Below are positions 10,557-19,549 of a stretch of DNA of 64,000 nucleotides, one piece after another (within the stretch, counting starts at the first letter, position 1; each line of letters begins with the position of its first letter). Location: NCBI RefSeq assembly GCF_025717045.1, contig NZ_JAOVZN010000001.1, positions 62,001 through 126,000 on the forward strand, written 5' to 3'. The position numbers were made by a program, and so were the translations under genes. The DNA comes from Flavobacterium sp. SH_e (lineage in GTDB: Bacteria; Bacteroidota; Bacteroidia; Flavobacteriales; Flavobacteriaceae). Below the pieces are notes generated by a model. It was not told the origin of the DNA and did no database searches. It worked only from the letters and a program-made list of their open reading frames with translations.

Positions 10557-11450
10557 ATGAAGTTGATTGATAATAAATTTTACGGTCTAAGAAAAAGCAT
10601 TGTTTTTTATTTTTATCAGGATCCCAAGAAAGATATTATCAAAGAACTAATAAATGATTTTGTAGATTTTGTTAATCCTAGTTATTCCTCTTATAGATAT
10701 TTAACTCACGATTTAAAAAATATTAATGGTAAGTGGCACGAACTTTTTAACAGCATAATAGATAAACATGATTTTGATAACGTTTGTACGTTATCTTTTA
10801 CCGATTCTAACAAAAATCAATTACAAAAAAATTCTGTAAATTTTTTAATTCGAAATATTAAGAAAGAATTCCCAAATAAAACTCCTAATATAATTTACTT
10901 TGAGTTTGAAGAAAACATCTCATGGGAAGAAATTTATCATTTTATAAGCCATTCTTTCTATTCACTAACTTATTACTATGTAAGTGCTGGATACTCTTTG
11001 GCAGTAAATGATTATTTATATCCTAAAAGTACATCTTTAAGTGTAAAAGAATTACAACGTTCTAAAATTCTGAATAGTTTACATTCAACTTGGCGAAACA
11101 GTTCTTTTTTAGTTAATCTAAAAAATGGGATAGACGGTCCTAACATTATTCAAGCGCTCTGCAAAGAGTTATATCATAAACTCGGATTTAATACAATAAA
11201 TGATGCTAACAAACAAAATATCCTGAATTATCATGTTGGGGAAGATTACATCATAATAAATCTTCCTGAAACATTTGATTTACAAGAAGCCTATGATGAT
11301 AAACAAATTTATAATATTGAGTTTAACGGAGAATTAATTGAAAAATATAAAAATCTAAATAAATTTTTAGAACCGATTTTAGTCCAATTTTCTAAACCTC
11401 AAATGTTTTGGAAAGAAGAGGAATGGTTGCTTTGGCAGAGTAGATTTTAA
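10557..11450 (+). CDS. Hypothetical protein, 297 residues
   Basis: I do not recognise the family with confidence. The protein is soluble (no signal peptide or membrane helix), rich in aromatic residues and Lys/Asn, and begins with strand-like segments. The C-terminal half, with SAGYSLAVND, GPNIIQALCKELYHKLGF and a closing YKNLNKFLEPI followed by a Trp-rich end (QMFWKEEEWLLWQSRF), is loosely reminiscent of type VI immunity (DUF3396-like) proteins; this is a weak inference. It has its own -7 element and no toxin or secretion gene beside it. Its base composition is more AT-rich than that of its neighbours. Confidence 0.6.
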   Translation: MKLIDNKFYGLRKSIVFYFYQDPKKDIIKELINDFVDFVNPSYSSYRYLTHDLKNINGKWHELFNSIIDKHDFDNVCTLSFTDSNKNQLQKNSVNFLIRNIKKEFPNKTPNIIYFEFEENISWEEIYHFISHSFYSLTYYYVSAGYSLAVNDYLYPKSTSLSVKELQRSKILNSLHSTWRNSSFLVNLKNGIDGPNIIQALCKELYHKLGFNTINDANKQNILNYHVGEDYIIINLPETFDLQEAYDDKQIYNIEFNGELIEKYKNLNKFLEPILVQFSKPQMFWKEEEWLLWQSRF

Positions 11451-11761
11451 ATATATCTAAATCGAAAAGTCATTCTAAAAATTCTCTTCTAAAGATTTAT
11501 TTCGATTTTCCCACCAATTTAATTGTCTGAATTTATCGTTAAACTACAGATAATCACGACAAAATACATTAAAAAAACAAAAACGAAAGAAAAAACTTAT
11601 TAATATTTTTCATGTATTTTTTGTAGGAATCAGTGTTTGTAAGGGTTTGTAAAATTTCTGACAAAATAATCTTTGTAATATTTTTCTACAATAATTTTTT
11701 GTTATAAAATTGCTGCAATGTTTAACTAATCAACATTTTTATAACAAAAACCCAGATTATT
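11451..11761. other. AT-rich intergenic region with candidate promoter for the M43 protease
   Basis: 311 bases without a gene. A TTTG at 11646-11649 lies 17 bases before TAATCTTTG at 11667-11675, a near match to the TTTG-N19-TAnnTTTG promoter with one extra base inside the -7 box. This would leave a leader of about 85 bases before the ATG at 11762. Nothing else stands out. Confidence 0.4.
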
Positions 11762-12721
11762 ATGAAAAAAGTTATTATTACCGCATTTACAGCATTAGTG
11801 CTATTTGCTTGTCAAAACGAACAATCTGAATCTGCTAATGCAGATGCAACTGTTGCTTCTCGTAGAGGATGTGCAACACAAGAAGTTCTTGAGGCGCAAT
11901 TAAAAGCTGATCCATCATTGGCAATTAAAATGAATGAAATTGAAGCATTTACGGCAAAGCACGCTGGTTCAAATTTTACAGGACGTTTGGTTAATGGCAA
12001 AATCGAAATTCCTGTAGTAGTGAATGTTTTATACAGAACAACAGCGCAAAACATTTCGGATGCACAAATTCAATCACAAATCGATGTTTTAAACAAAGAT
12101 TTTAATGCTTTAAACTCTGACTACAATAATGTACCAGCGTTATTCTCAGGAGTTAAAGCAAACATCGGAATTACATTTGTTTTAGATCAGATTATTAGAA
12201 AATCTACAACTAAAACTTCTTGGGGAACAAATGACGCGATGAAAAAAACTGCTCAAGGCGGAATCGCTCCTACTTCTCCAACAACTAAATTAAACATTTG
12301 GTCTTGCAACATTGGAGGCGGAATTTTAGGTTATGCACAATTTCCTGGAGGTGCTTCTGCAACTGATGGAGTGGTTATCGACTCACGTTATTTCGGATTG
12401 TCTGGAACTGCAAATGCTCCATTCAACTTAGGAAGAACGGCTACTCACGAAGTTGGACACTGGATGAATTTACGTCACATTTGGGGAGATGCAACTTGCG
12501 GAAGCGATCTTGTTGCTGATACTCCTACTCACAACACAGCAAACTACGGAGTTCCTGCTTACCCTCACTACAGTACTTGTTCAGGTACACCAGTAGAGAT
12601 GACAATGAACTACATGGATTATGTTGATGATGCTGCAATGTATATGTTCTCAACAGGACAAAAAAGCAGAATATCAGCTATTTTTACAACTGGAGGAGCA
12701 AGAGCTTCTTTTGCACAATAG
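11762..12721 (+). CDS. M43 (pappalysin-type) zinc metalloprotease, lipoprotein
   Basis: A predicted cell-surface or secreted protease. The signal sequence ends in a lipobox (ALVLFAC), so the Cys near residue 17 is probably acylated. The zinc motif HEVGHWMNLRH (H229, E230, H233, H239) matches HExxHxxGxxH of the metzincins, and the Met-turn MNYMDY follows about 45 residues later, as in family M43. Cys-containing loops (CGSD, YSTCSG) are typical too. No C-terminal sorting domain is evident. The gene stands alone, with a terminator after the stop. Confidence 0.9.
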   Translation: MKKVIITAFTALVLFACQNEQSESANADATVASRRGCATQEVLEAQLKADPSLAIKMNEIEAFTAKHAGSNFTGRLVNGKIEIPVVVNVLYRTTAQNISDAQIQSQIDVLNKDFNALNSDYNNVPALFSGVKANIGITFVLDQIIRKSTTKTSWGTNDAMKKTAQGGIAPTSPTTKLNIWSCNIGGGILGYAQFPGGASATDGVVIDSRYFGLSGTANAPFNLGRTATHEVGHWMNLRHIWGDATCGSDLVADTPTHNTANYGVPAYPHYSTCSGTPVEMTMNYMDYVDDAAMYMFSTGQKSRISAIFTTGGARASFAQ

Positions 12722-12741
12722 TTGAATCGAAAATGATAGAC

Positions 12742-12771
12742 AAAGCGAGGTGTTTACATCTCGCTTTTTTT
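12742..12771 (+). terminator. Rho-independent terminator after the M43 protease gene
   Basis: Arms AAGCGAGGTG and CATCTCGCTT (one G-T pair) with a short loop, then TTTTTTT, 21 bases past the stop. Confidence 0.85.
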
Positions 12772-12828
12772 GTTTAAGCCTAAATTTTAAAATGCTTTTT
12801 CCTATATTTATGGTCTAAAACTCAATCA

Positions 12829-13920
12829 ATGGTAACATCAAAAACTATCGCAAACGGAATTTTACGAGCGTTGGCTGTGATCTTAATTATCGGAGCAATT
12901 TTATACTTTTTATATGAAATTCAGACTGTTATTGTCTATTTATGCATCTCATTGATTTTATGTTTAATTGCAAATCCTTTAGTATTATTTCTAAAAAACA
13001 AACTTAAGTTTAGCAATTCTCTTGCCGCAACTACAACCATAATCTTTTTTATTTTCTTGATTGTTGGTTTTATTTTATTGTTTGTTCCATTAATCATTTC
13101 TCAGGCCAATAATTTATCTCTTTTAGATACGGCACATCTCCAGACACAATTCATTGAAGCAGAACAAAGTATCGAGCAATATTTTAATATTCAGCATGTT
13201 GATTTAAATAAAGTGATAAAAGATTCTAAAATTACTTCTGTACTAGATTTTGGATATTTTACTGGTTTTATTAATTCGATATTCAATTTTATGGCCGATA
13301 TGGGAATGGGATTGGTTTCTGTTTTCTTCATCACCTTTTTCTTTATAAAGGATCAAGAAATATTTAAAAGTCAAGCTCGCAGAATTCTACCAGATACAAA
13401 CGAAGACAAAATCTTGAATTCAATTACCAAAATAAATCATCTTTTAACACGCTATTTTATCGGATTGCTTCTTCAGCTTACAGTTGTTTTTATTTTGTAT
13501 TTGATTGTTTTAATGATTTTCGGAAATAAAAATGCCTTTGTTATTGCATTCTTGTGTGCTATTTTGAATGTTATTCCGTACATCGGACCAATTATCGGAA
13601 CCATTTTAGCTGCACTGTTAACAATGATTAGTTTAATTGGACAAGATTTTCAATCTGAAATTCTTCCAACTACAATTTATGTTGTAATCGGGTTTTTATT
13701 GGTTCAGGCAATTGATAATAATATTAGCCAGCCAATAATTTCTTCAAAAAGTGTAAATTCGCATCCGCTGGAAATTTTTCTTATTACTATAATTAGCGGA
13801 ATTACTTTTGGAATTGTCGGAATGATTATCGCTGTCCCTTTATTCACGATGATAAAAGTTATTTTAAAAGAATTTTTTCCTGATAACAAAATTGTCTCTA
13901 CATTAACCGAAAGAATTTAG
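12829..13920 (+). CDS. AI-2E family transporter (PerM-like membrane protein)
   Basis: A 363-residue inner-membrane protein with about seven to eight hydrophobic helices and a soluble segment around residues 100-150. The family signatures near the C-terminus, AILNVIPYIGPIIGTILAALL and a later QAIDNNISQPIISSKSVNSHP, define the AI-2E/PerM family. Members have been linked to autoinducer-2 export or Na+/H+ antiport, but the substrate here is unknown. It ends 2 bases before the next start, so the two genes form an operon. Confidence 0.9.
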   Translation: MVTSKTIANGILRALAVILIIGAILYFLYEIQTVIVYLCISLILCLIANPLVLFLKNKLKFSNSLAATTTIIFFIFLIVGFILLFVPLIISQANNLSLLDTAHLQTQFIEAEQSIEQYFNIQHVDLNKVIKDSKITSVLDFGYFTGFINSIFNFMADMGMGLVSVFFITFFFIKDQEIFKSQARRILPDTNEDKILNSITKINHLLTRYFIGLLLQLTVVFILYLIVLMIFGNKNAFVIAFLCAILNVIPYIGPIIGTILAALLTMISLIGQDFQSEILPTTIYVVIGFLLVQAIDNNISQPIISSKSVNSHPLEIFLITIISGITFGIVGMIIAVPLFTMIKVILKEFFPDNKIVSTLTERI

Positions 13921-13922
13921 CT

Positions 13923-15104
13923 TTGAATACTTCTATTTTGCATCATGATATACAGAAATTTATAATTCAAAATACTGGTGCAGATATAACAAAATTAGCG
14001 CTTCAAAAAAATCCGTTTCCAGAAACAGACTGGATTCTCATTTTAAATCAAATTGAAGCCCGAACTAAAGCTAAAGAAAAACTCCCGACTTGGTTTACGG
14101 CGGAAAATATTATTTACCCAAATAAAATATCGGTTGAACAAACTTCTTCAGAAAAAACAGCGACATATAAAGCTTCTTTAATTTCTGGTAAAACTTTAAT
14201 TGATTTAACAGGCGGTTTTGGTGTTGATGATTATTATTTTTCGAAGAAATTCAAATCGATAACACATTGCGAAATAAATGAAGAATTATCGGCAATTGTA
14301 GCACACAATTTCAAACAATTAAAAGTTGAAAATTGTACTTTTTATGCTGGAGATTCTATTCATTTATTAGAAGAAACAAATCATAAATTTGATTGGATTT
14401 ATATTGATCCATCAAGAAGAAATGACAGTAAAGGAAAAGTTTTCATGCTGAAAGACTGTTTGCCAAATGTTCCTGAACTGCTTGATTTTTATTTCGAAAA
14501 ATCAGATTCTATTTTAATTAAAACGGCTCCGCTTTTAGATATTTCAGCGGGATTATCAGAATTAAAAAATGTCAAAAACATTCATATCATAGCGCTTGAA
14601 AACGAAGTAAAAGAATTGCTTTTCGAAATTCATAAAAATTATTCGGGCGAAATAACATTAAAAACAGCCAACATTCTAAAAGAAAAAACAGAAATTTTTG
14701 AGTTTGTTTTGGGTAACGAAACATCTTTTTCGTCTTACGGATTACCGCTGAAATATCTTTACGAACCAAATTCTGCCATTATGAAATCAGGTGGTTTTGA
14801 CGAAGTAAGTATCGCTTTTCAAATTGATAAATTACATAAGCATTCGCATTTATATACTTCAGAAGATTTAATTGACTTTCCTGGAAGAAAATTTGAGATT
14901 CAAAAAATCATTCCATATAACAAAAACGACATGAAAAATGAGCTTGCAAATAAGCAGGCTAATATTACAACTCGCAATTTTCCAGAGACTGTAGAAAACA
15001 TTAGAAAAAAATGGAAAATAAAAAATGGCGGAAATTTGTACTGTTTTTTTACAACTGATGTAAAAGATAACAAAATAGTTTTAATTTGCACCAAAATAAT
15101 CTAA
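13923..15104 (+). CDS. THUMP-like class I SAM-dependent methyltransferase
   Basis: A 393-residue protein with a helical N-terminus, a central Rossmann-type methyltransferase and a C-terminal ferredoxin/THUMP-like region. The SAM loop is DLTGGFGVDDYYFS and the catalytic-type motif is YIDPSRR, where the family has DPPR or DPSRR. It is probably an RNA methyltransferase, but the target is unknown. The start is a TTG 2 bases after the previous stop; it gives the family-like MNTSILHHDIQKFI, and no ATG lies nearby. It is tightly coupled to the upstream permease and followed after 4 bases by a secreted protein gene. Confidence 0.85.
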   Translation: MNTSILHHDIQKFIIQNTGADITKLALQKNPFPETDWILILNQIEARTKAKEKLPTWFTAENIIYPNKISVEQTSSEKTATYKASLISGKTLIDLTGGFGVDDYYFSKKFKSITHCEINEELSAIVAHNFKQLKVENCTFYAGDSIHLLEETNHKFDWIYIDPSRRNDSKGKVFMLKDCLPNVPELLDFYFEKSDSILIKTAPLLDISAGLSELKNVKNIHIIALENEVKELLFEIHKNYSGEITLKTANILKEKTEIFEFVLGNETSFSSYGLPLKYLYEPNSAIMKSGGFDEVSIAFQIDKLHKHSHLYTSEDLIDFPGRKFEIQKIIPYNKNDMKNELANKQANITTRNFPETVENIRKKWKIKNGGNLYCFFTTDVKDNKIVLICTKII

Positions 15105-15108
15105 CACA

Positions 15109-15675
15109 ATGAAGCAACTATTTATTTTAACCATTTTTCTATTAACATTTACCGCTTTTGCACAAAAACCTTGTGAATACAGTGCAAACGTAACCGATTC
15201 TATTGGTACTTACAAAGTTACAAATGAGTACTTAATGAGTGAAAAATATTTTGGAGGAAACTTTAATTATATCTTCTTTTCACTGGCTCAAACTGACGGA
15301 TTGCCTACTTTAAATATGCAAGCAATCCAGAAAAGTAAAGATTTCATCAAAGCCAATTGTTTTGATAAAAATTCAAAGATTTTTTTACAATTAGAAAATG
15401 GAAAAATTGTAACCTTAATGCACATCAATCAAGAAACTTGCGGAACATTAATTCGTGACGAAAAAGGTTTTGACAATCGCGTTAATACAGGGATTTTCAT
15501 GTTCATGAAAGACAATTATGAAGAACTGAAAAAGTCCCCTATTTCGCTTATGCGTGTAAAATATCTAACTAACACAGAAGATTATATCGTAAAAAGCGAA
15601 CTTACTTCTGAGTTAACAGGAAAGGTAACGCATCCAAATACTTATTTCATGGAAAATATCAGATGTGTTGAGTAA
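15109..15675 (+). CDS. Hypothetical secreted protein, 188 residues
   Basis: The Sec signal peptide is clear (about residues 1-18, ending TFTAFA, then QKPCEY). The mature part has few distinguishing features: five cysteines and beta-strand-like segments, with no recognised domain. It starts 4 bases after the methyltransferase and is probably in the same transcript. Its stop codon abuts the end of the convergent VanX-like gene. Confidence 0.75.
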   Translation: MKQLFILTIFLLTFTAFAQKPCEYSANVTDSIGTYKVTNEYLMSEKYFGGNFNYIFFSLAQTDGLPTLNMQAIQKSKDFIKANCFDKNSKIFLQLENGKIVTLMHINQETCGTLIRDEKGFDNRVNTGIFMFMKDNYEELKKSPISLMRVKYLTNTEDYIVKSELTSELTGKVTHPNTYFMENIRCVE

Positions 15676-16323
15676 TTAATCACATTTCCATTTCTGATTG
15701 GAAACTTTATCTTTTAAACCAGCTTTTAAATTATAATGCCACCATTCAGAATCAAATGAATTAAAGCCATTTTTAATCATTGTTTTTTTCAGATAAGCCC
15801 TTTTTGAAAGAATCTCTTTTGAAAGCTGTTTAAAATTATGACTGGCCATACTTCCAAAAAAATCAAAAGAAGTTCCCATATCGACTTCTTTACCTGTTAT
15901 ATCCACTAAAGAAATATCAACGGCTCCTCCTCTATTATGGATGGAGCCTTTTTTTGGATCTGCAACATATTCCGGATTCGACACAATCTCCCACATTTTT
16001 TTCTGAATATCCAATGGTCTGTAACAATCGAAAATTTTGATTCTATAACCTTTCTTCAAAAAATCATTATTTGCAGCAATTAAGGCTTTTACGGTCTTTA
16101 AACGAAGCATGCACTCAGCACAATCATATACTTTTGCTTTTAAGAAATTATCTTCGGTTGCATATTTCATATCATATACAAAATCGTTACTATAATCTCT
16201 AAGCTTAACAAATGTAGTATCTGAAGTTTCAGCTTCTGCGGTACTTATATAAGCTTCATTTTGAGCCTGCAAAGAGGTAAAACAAAAAATAAAAACGATT
16301 AAAATTTTTGAAAAGTGATCCAT
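15676..16323 (-). CDS. D-alanyl-D-alanine dipeptidase (VanX/DdpX, peptidase M15D)
   Basis: Hydrolyses D-Ala-D-Ala, probably for peptidoglycan turnover rather than vancomycin resistance, since no vanH/vanA genes are nearby. A signal peptide (about residues 1-20) places it in the periplasm. Family motifs in order are DFVYDMKYATEDNFL, the DCYRPLDIQ arginine segment, the zinc ligands in SIHNRGGAVDISLVD (His and Asp), and the catalytic Glu/His in SEWWHYNL. Length 215 fits. The gene is convergent with the previous one and the stop codons nearly touch. Confidence 0.9.
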   Translation of the reverse strand: MDHFSKILIVFIFCFTSLQAQNEAYISTAEAETSDTTFVKLRDYSNDFVYDMKYATEDNFLKAKVYDCAECMLRLKTVKALIAANNDFLKKGYRIKIFDCYRPLDIQKKMWEIVSNPEYVADPKKGSIHNRGGAVDISLVDITGKEVDMGTSFDFFGSMASHNFKQLSKEILSKRAYLKKTMIKNGFNSFDSEWWHYNLKAGLKDKVSNQKWKCD

Positions 16324-16529
16324 TGCCTGATAATTTTAAAAATTGAAGTTAAACAAAAAAACTGAAAACTGCTTCTTTAACTATTTTCTTTAGAGCTCAA
16401 ATTTACTTTATTGAGTTTACAATTACGTCTTAATTTACTTTCAAAACAGATATTATTTTAATATCTTTATGAATATTAGATCATTACGACTTTGTAAATT
16501 AAATTATTAATTCTAAAAAATCAGTTATT

Positions 16530-17051
16530 ATGAATTACAGAGCCAAAAACATTTCTCTAGTTATTTTGGGCAGTTTAATCTTCTTTTCATGCAAAAAAGA
16601 AATCATAAAAAGTGTGCCTACCACCGACTCTACTTCCATAAAAACAGAAGCTTTAAAAACAGATAGCACTGTCTTAAATCCAACAGATTCTTTATACAAT
16701 TTGGTCGATAAAAGTGTTATTGGAACTCAGTTTTTATCTAAAAGCAGTTTAGCGCCAAGATTAAAAAAATTATTGGGAACAGATTACGATCAAATGGTGA
16801 AAGATTGGAATACAGAAACTCCTTTTGAAAAACAAGAAAATGTTCTACATGCTTGGGGCTGTAAACAACATGATTGCAGTTCTTATTCCTATGATCTTTT
16901 TATTGACGTTAAAAACAATAAAATTAATGTTTACAAGTTTGCCGAATCAAAACTGACGGTTTTTAAAGAAGATAATTTTGATATTGAAATCAAAGATAAT
17001 TTCCTAAAAGACTTGAACATTAAAAAGCAAAATGCTGAAATAAAAGAATAA
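16530..17051 (+). CDS. Hypothetical lipoprotein, 173 residues
   Basis: The leader ends in a lipobox (LIFFSC), so Cys 21 is a likely acylation site. A Ser/Thr-rich spacer follows, then a compact domain with HAWGCKQHDCSSYSYDLFIDVKNN, a pattern that looks like a small beta-sheet binding domain. I do not recognise the family. It stands alone with its own terminator, convergent with the desaturase. Confidence 0.75.
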   Translation: MNYRAKNISLVILGSLIFFSCKKEIIKSVPTTDSTSIKTEALKTDSTVLNPTDSLYNLVDKSVIGTQFLSKSSLAPRLKKLLGTDYDQMVKDWNTETPFEKQENVLHAWGCKQHDCSSYSYDLFIDVKNNKINVYKFAESKLTVFKEDNFDIEIKDNFLKDLNIKKQNAEIKE

Positions 17052-17062
17052 AATATGGTCAC

Positions 17063-17092
17063 AAAAAAAGCGGTTTTAAAAACCGCTTTTTT
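17063..17092. terminator. Terminator between convergent lipoprotein and desaturase genes
   Basis: Arms AAAAAGCGGTTTT and AAAACCGCTTTTT; A and T tracts on both sides make it usable from either strand. Confidence 0.9.
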
Positions 17093-17117
17093 ATTCTATA
17101 AAAATAACTTTCAATAG

Positions 17118-18221
17118 CTATATCTCGCCTGTAATTAAAATATTTTCTTTTACTCCTTTGTTTTTCAGCATTCTAAAATGAGAACGAACAGCATGATAAA
17201 ACGGATATGAAGTATATGGCAAATTATATTCTTCTGCATAACGTCTTATTATTGGCGTAATATAAGGATAATAGGTGTGTCCAACAGCAGGAAAAAGATG
17301 ATGCGCTACATGATGCGTAAATCCTCCGTATAAGAAATTAGCAAGTTTACTTTCTGTACTAAAATCCTTAGTTACAATCATTTGATGCATTACCCAAGTA
17401 TCCGAAAGATTTCCTTCTTCGTCAGTATTGGGGAAATGAGCATCTTCGTCAACGTGAGTCGAAACCAACGCCACAACTCCAATTGCACTGCCGCATAAAT
17501 GCATAGACAGCCAAGCAAAAAGAACAATATGCCACGGCTGATTTAAAAGCATCATAGGTATAAAAAGCAGATAAATAAGATTAATAATCTTCGCTACAAA
17601 AAGTCTAAAAACTTCTTGTCTCGGAATCTTGTCGACAACTTTCTTTACATAATTATCCTTTGTACCAAAAAAGTCTTTAAAATCTCTAATATAAAGCCAG
17701 TTAAGACTATAAAGAGGATAAATAAACCACATATAAATGTGCTGGTACTTGTGGTAATTAAACAGCGGACTATTTGGAAATATTCGAATAATATCGCTCT
17801 GTTTGATGTCTACATCCCAATCTGGCACGTTTGGGTAAGCATGATGCAAACTTATATGACGTCGCATCCAGAGCCAATGATTACTTCCAAAGAGTTCTAA
17901 AACATATAAAAACCATTCATTGTGCTTTGGCTTTTTAAATAAGGCTCCATGTGCAGCATCATGAAAAGCATTTATAAACAAAACGATCATAGTAATTCCA
18001 GACAAAATATAAAAGAGAAAAAGTAAGGGGGTCTGGTTACCAAAAATTAAGATACAGGCGTAGAATAAAAAGAAAATTGCCAGAAGCCCTAAAGACTTCA
18101 CAACATTTAATACATACAACGACGAGTTTTTTAAGACCGTTTCTTCTACTTCTAAACGCATCTTTTTAAAAAAATCATCGGCTCCAGGTTTAACATAAAC
18201 CGGTCGTTTTAATTTTTCCAT
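17118..18221 (-). CDS. Membrane fatty acid desaturase, 367 residues
   Basis: Introduces a double bond into membrane acyl chains, using di-iron chemistry. The three histidine boxes are present: HDAAHG (about 88-93), HISLHH (about 123-128) and HHVAHH (about 306-311). Hydrophobic helices flank them, in the order expected for front-end or acyl-lipid desaturases. No cytochrome b5 domain is fused, so an external ferredoxin or cytochrome is needed. The gene is monocistronic, with a terminator on its 3' side shared with the convergent lipoprotein. Confidence 0.88.
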   Translation of the reverse strand: MEKLKRPVYVKPGADDFFKKMRLEVEETVLKNSSLYVLNVVKSLGLLAIFFLFYACILIFGNQTPLLFLFYILSGITMIVLFINAFHDAAHGALFKKPKHNEWFLYVLELFGSNHWLWMRRHISLHHAYPNVPDWDVDIKQSDIIRIFPNSPLFNYHKYQHIYMWFIYPLYSLNWLYIRDFKDFFGTKDNYVKKVVDKIPRQEVFRLFVAKIINLIYLLFIPMMLLNQPWHIVLFAWLSMHLCGSAIGVVALVSTHVDEDAHFPNTDEEGNLSDTWVMHQMIVTKDFSTESKLANFLYGGFTHHVAHHLFPAVGHTYYPYITPIIRRYAEEYNLPYTSYPFYHAVRSHFRMLKNKGVKENILITGEI

Positions 18222-18312
18222 ATGGTTATTGCTAGAAATTGTTTAACCAAATTTAGCAAAAAAAAACTTAAATAATTAGCTTACATATAATTAAAAAATA
18301 AACATCTTAAAC

Positions 18313-18340
18313 AAAAAACCACTCTAATTAAGAGTGGTTT
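18313..18340 (-). terminator. Terminator after the HTH regulator gene
   Basis: Arms AAACCACTCT and AGAGTGGTTT, with A-rich sequence giving a T tract on the minus strand; lies 55 bases past the regulator's stop. Confidence 0.75.
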
Positions 18341-18394
18341 AATAAATACGGTTACAAGTTATAATTGTTAGATATTTTTTGGAAAATTTTTAAT

Positions 18395-18724
18395 CTATTC
18401 CTCAAATTTTTTCTCTGCTAGCCGTAGCCGAATATTATGAATTCGATCTTCAATTTCTTCCAAATCATTCAAAATATTCTCTTTTTCGTACACCGCACTA
18501 GCTTCATTAACCATATTTTGCTCAATTTCTGGAGCAAAAAGATAATTCAAATCTACATCCGGAAAATTTTTACTCAAACTAATAATAAATTCAGAACCTA
18601 TATTAGCCGTACCGTGTAAATATCTTCCAATCATTGCAGGGCTAAATCCTAAAATTGCCCCAACCTCCTTTTGCTTTAATCCTTTAGCCTTAAAGAATTT
18701 GCTCAACTTCTCGTTATACATCAT
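18395..18724 (-). CDS. XRE-family HTH transcriptional regulator, 109 residues
   Basis: The N-terminal 65 residues form a Cro/C1-type helix-turn-helix (LSKFFKAKGLKQKEVGAILG, then FSPAMIGRYLHG). The C-terminal third is a charged amphipathic helix (NILNDLEEIEDRIHNIRLRLAEKK), probably for dimerisation. It is transcribed away from a small plus-strand gene across a 122-base AT-rich gap, the layout of a small repressor switch. The target genes are not known. Confidence 0.85.
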   Translation of the reverse strand: MMYNEKLSKFFKAKGLKQKEVGAILGFSPAMIGRYLHGTANIGSEFIISLSKNFPDVDLNYLFAPEIEQNMVNEASAVYEKENILNDLEEIEDRIHNIRLRLAEKKFEE

Positions 18725-18846
18725 TAATAAATTTTAATACAAAATATAGCGACAATATATTTTTAACATTAAAAAGAATGGTAAATATAATATTATTCCT
18801 ACATTTACATAAAATATGAACACATTAAATTATAATTAGCAAATAT

Positions 18847-19116
18847 ATGTCAAAATTAATCAATAATAGCAATTTTAAAGAAGATAATTCTCACAATAAA
18901 AAAGCTTATGAGTTTATTGATAAGCATTTACCTTCAACCTATGTTGATCTTACTATTAACTGTATAATTAAAAAAGGCCAGCCTGCTCCAAGCAAAGCAT
19001 TAATAAGAAATGTTAGAAATAAAACCATTTTTAGAAATGATATTTTGCTTGCATTAGTTGAAGTTGCATATGAAAACAAAAAAGCTATTGAAAAGATTAA
19101 ACTTCTTATTTCTTAA
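18847..19116 (+). CDS. Hypothetical small protein, 89 residues
   Basis: Not recognised as a named family. It is basic and mostly helical: KHLPSTYVDLTINCIIKKG, then SKALIRNVRNKTIFRNDILLALVEVA. That pattern recalls small DNA-binding proteins seen beside phage-type repressors. It is divergent from the HTH regulator and followed after 42 bases by another small gene. A Cro-like role is inference from context only. Confidence 0.65.
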   Translation: MSKLINNSNFKEDNSHNKKAYEFIDKHLPSTYVDLTINCIIKKGQPAPSKALIRNVRNKTIFRNDILLALVEVAYENKKAIEKIKLLIS

Positions 19117-19158
19117 ACGTAAATCTTACCAAAATTCTTCAGCCAAAAACTTAATTTT

Positions 19159-19356
19159 ATGACAAACCGGAATATCAATAAAAACGCAGAACCACAATTA
19201 GATTCAATTAACAATCAATTCGAAATTACATCTTCAAGCCAAAACGATTTACAAAACACACCTCATTTATACGGAATGACTCTTGAACAATATAAAGAAG
19301 GCGTTGAAATTCATTCCATATGTTTTGGTCAGCTTGAAAAAATAATCAATAGCTGA
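19159..19356 (+). CDS. Hypothetical small protein, 65 residues
   Basis: A short hydrophilic Asn/Gln-rich protein with a helical C-terminus (LYGMTLEQYKEGVEIHSICFGQLEKII). It lies downstream of the 89-residue gene with the same orientation, so it may belong to the same cassette. No family recognised; the ORF is supported by context and by a plausible ATG only. Confidence 0.5.
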   Translation: MTNRNINKNAEPQLDSINNQFEITSSSQNDLQNTPHLYGMTLEQYKEGVEIHSICFGQLEKIINS

Positions 19357-19549
19357 AAGTTTTGTATTCTTTTTTTATAAAAATCACATCAAATACACAT
19401 CATTAATTTTTCAGTTTTAGCATAAACTCCTATAAAAACTAGTTTCATTATAATTCTTATAATTCTAGAATTTTAGGTCAAAAACATTTAGCTAAAGTAA
19501 ATTTTCAGTTTTTTGTAATTTGCTTTCTATTAGCTAAAAAAACTAAACC

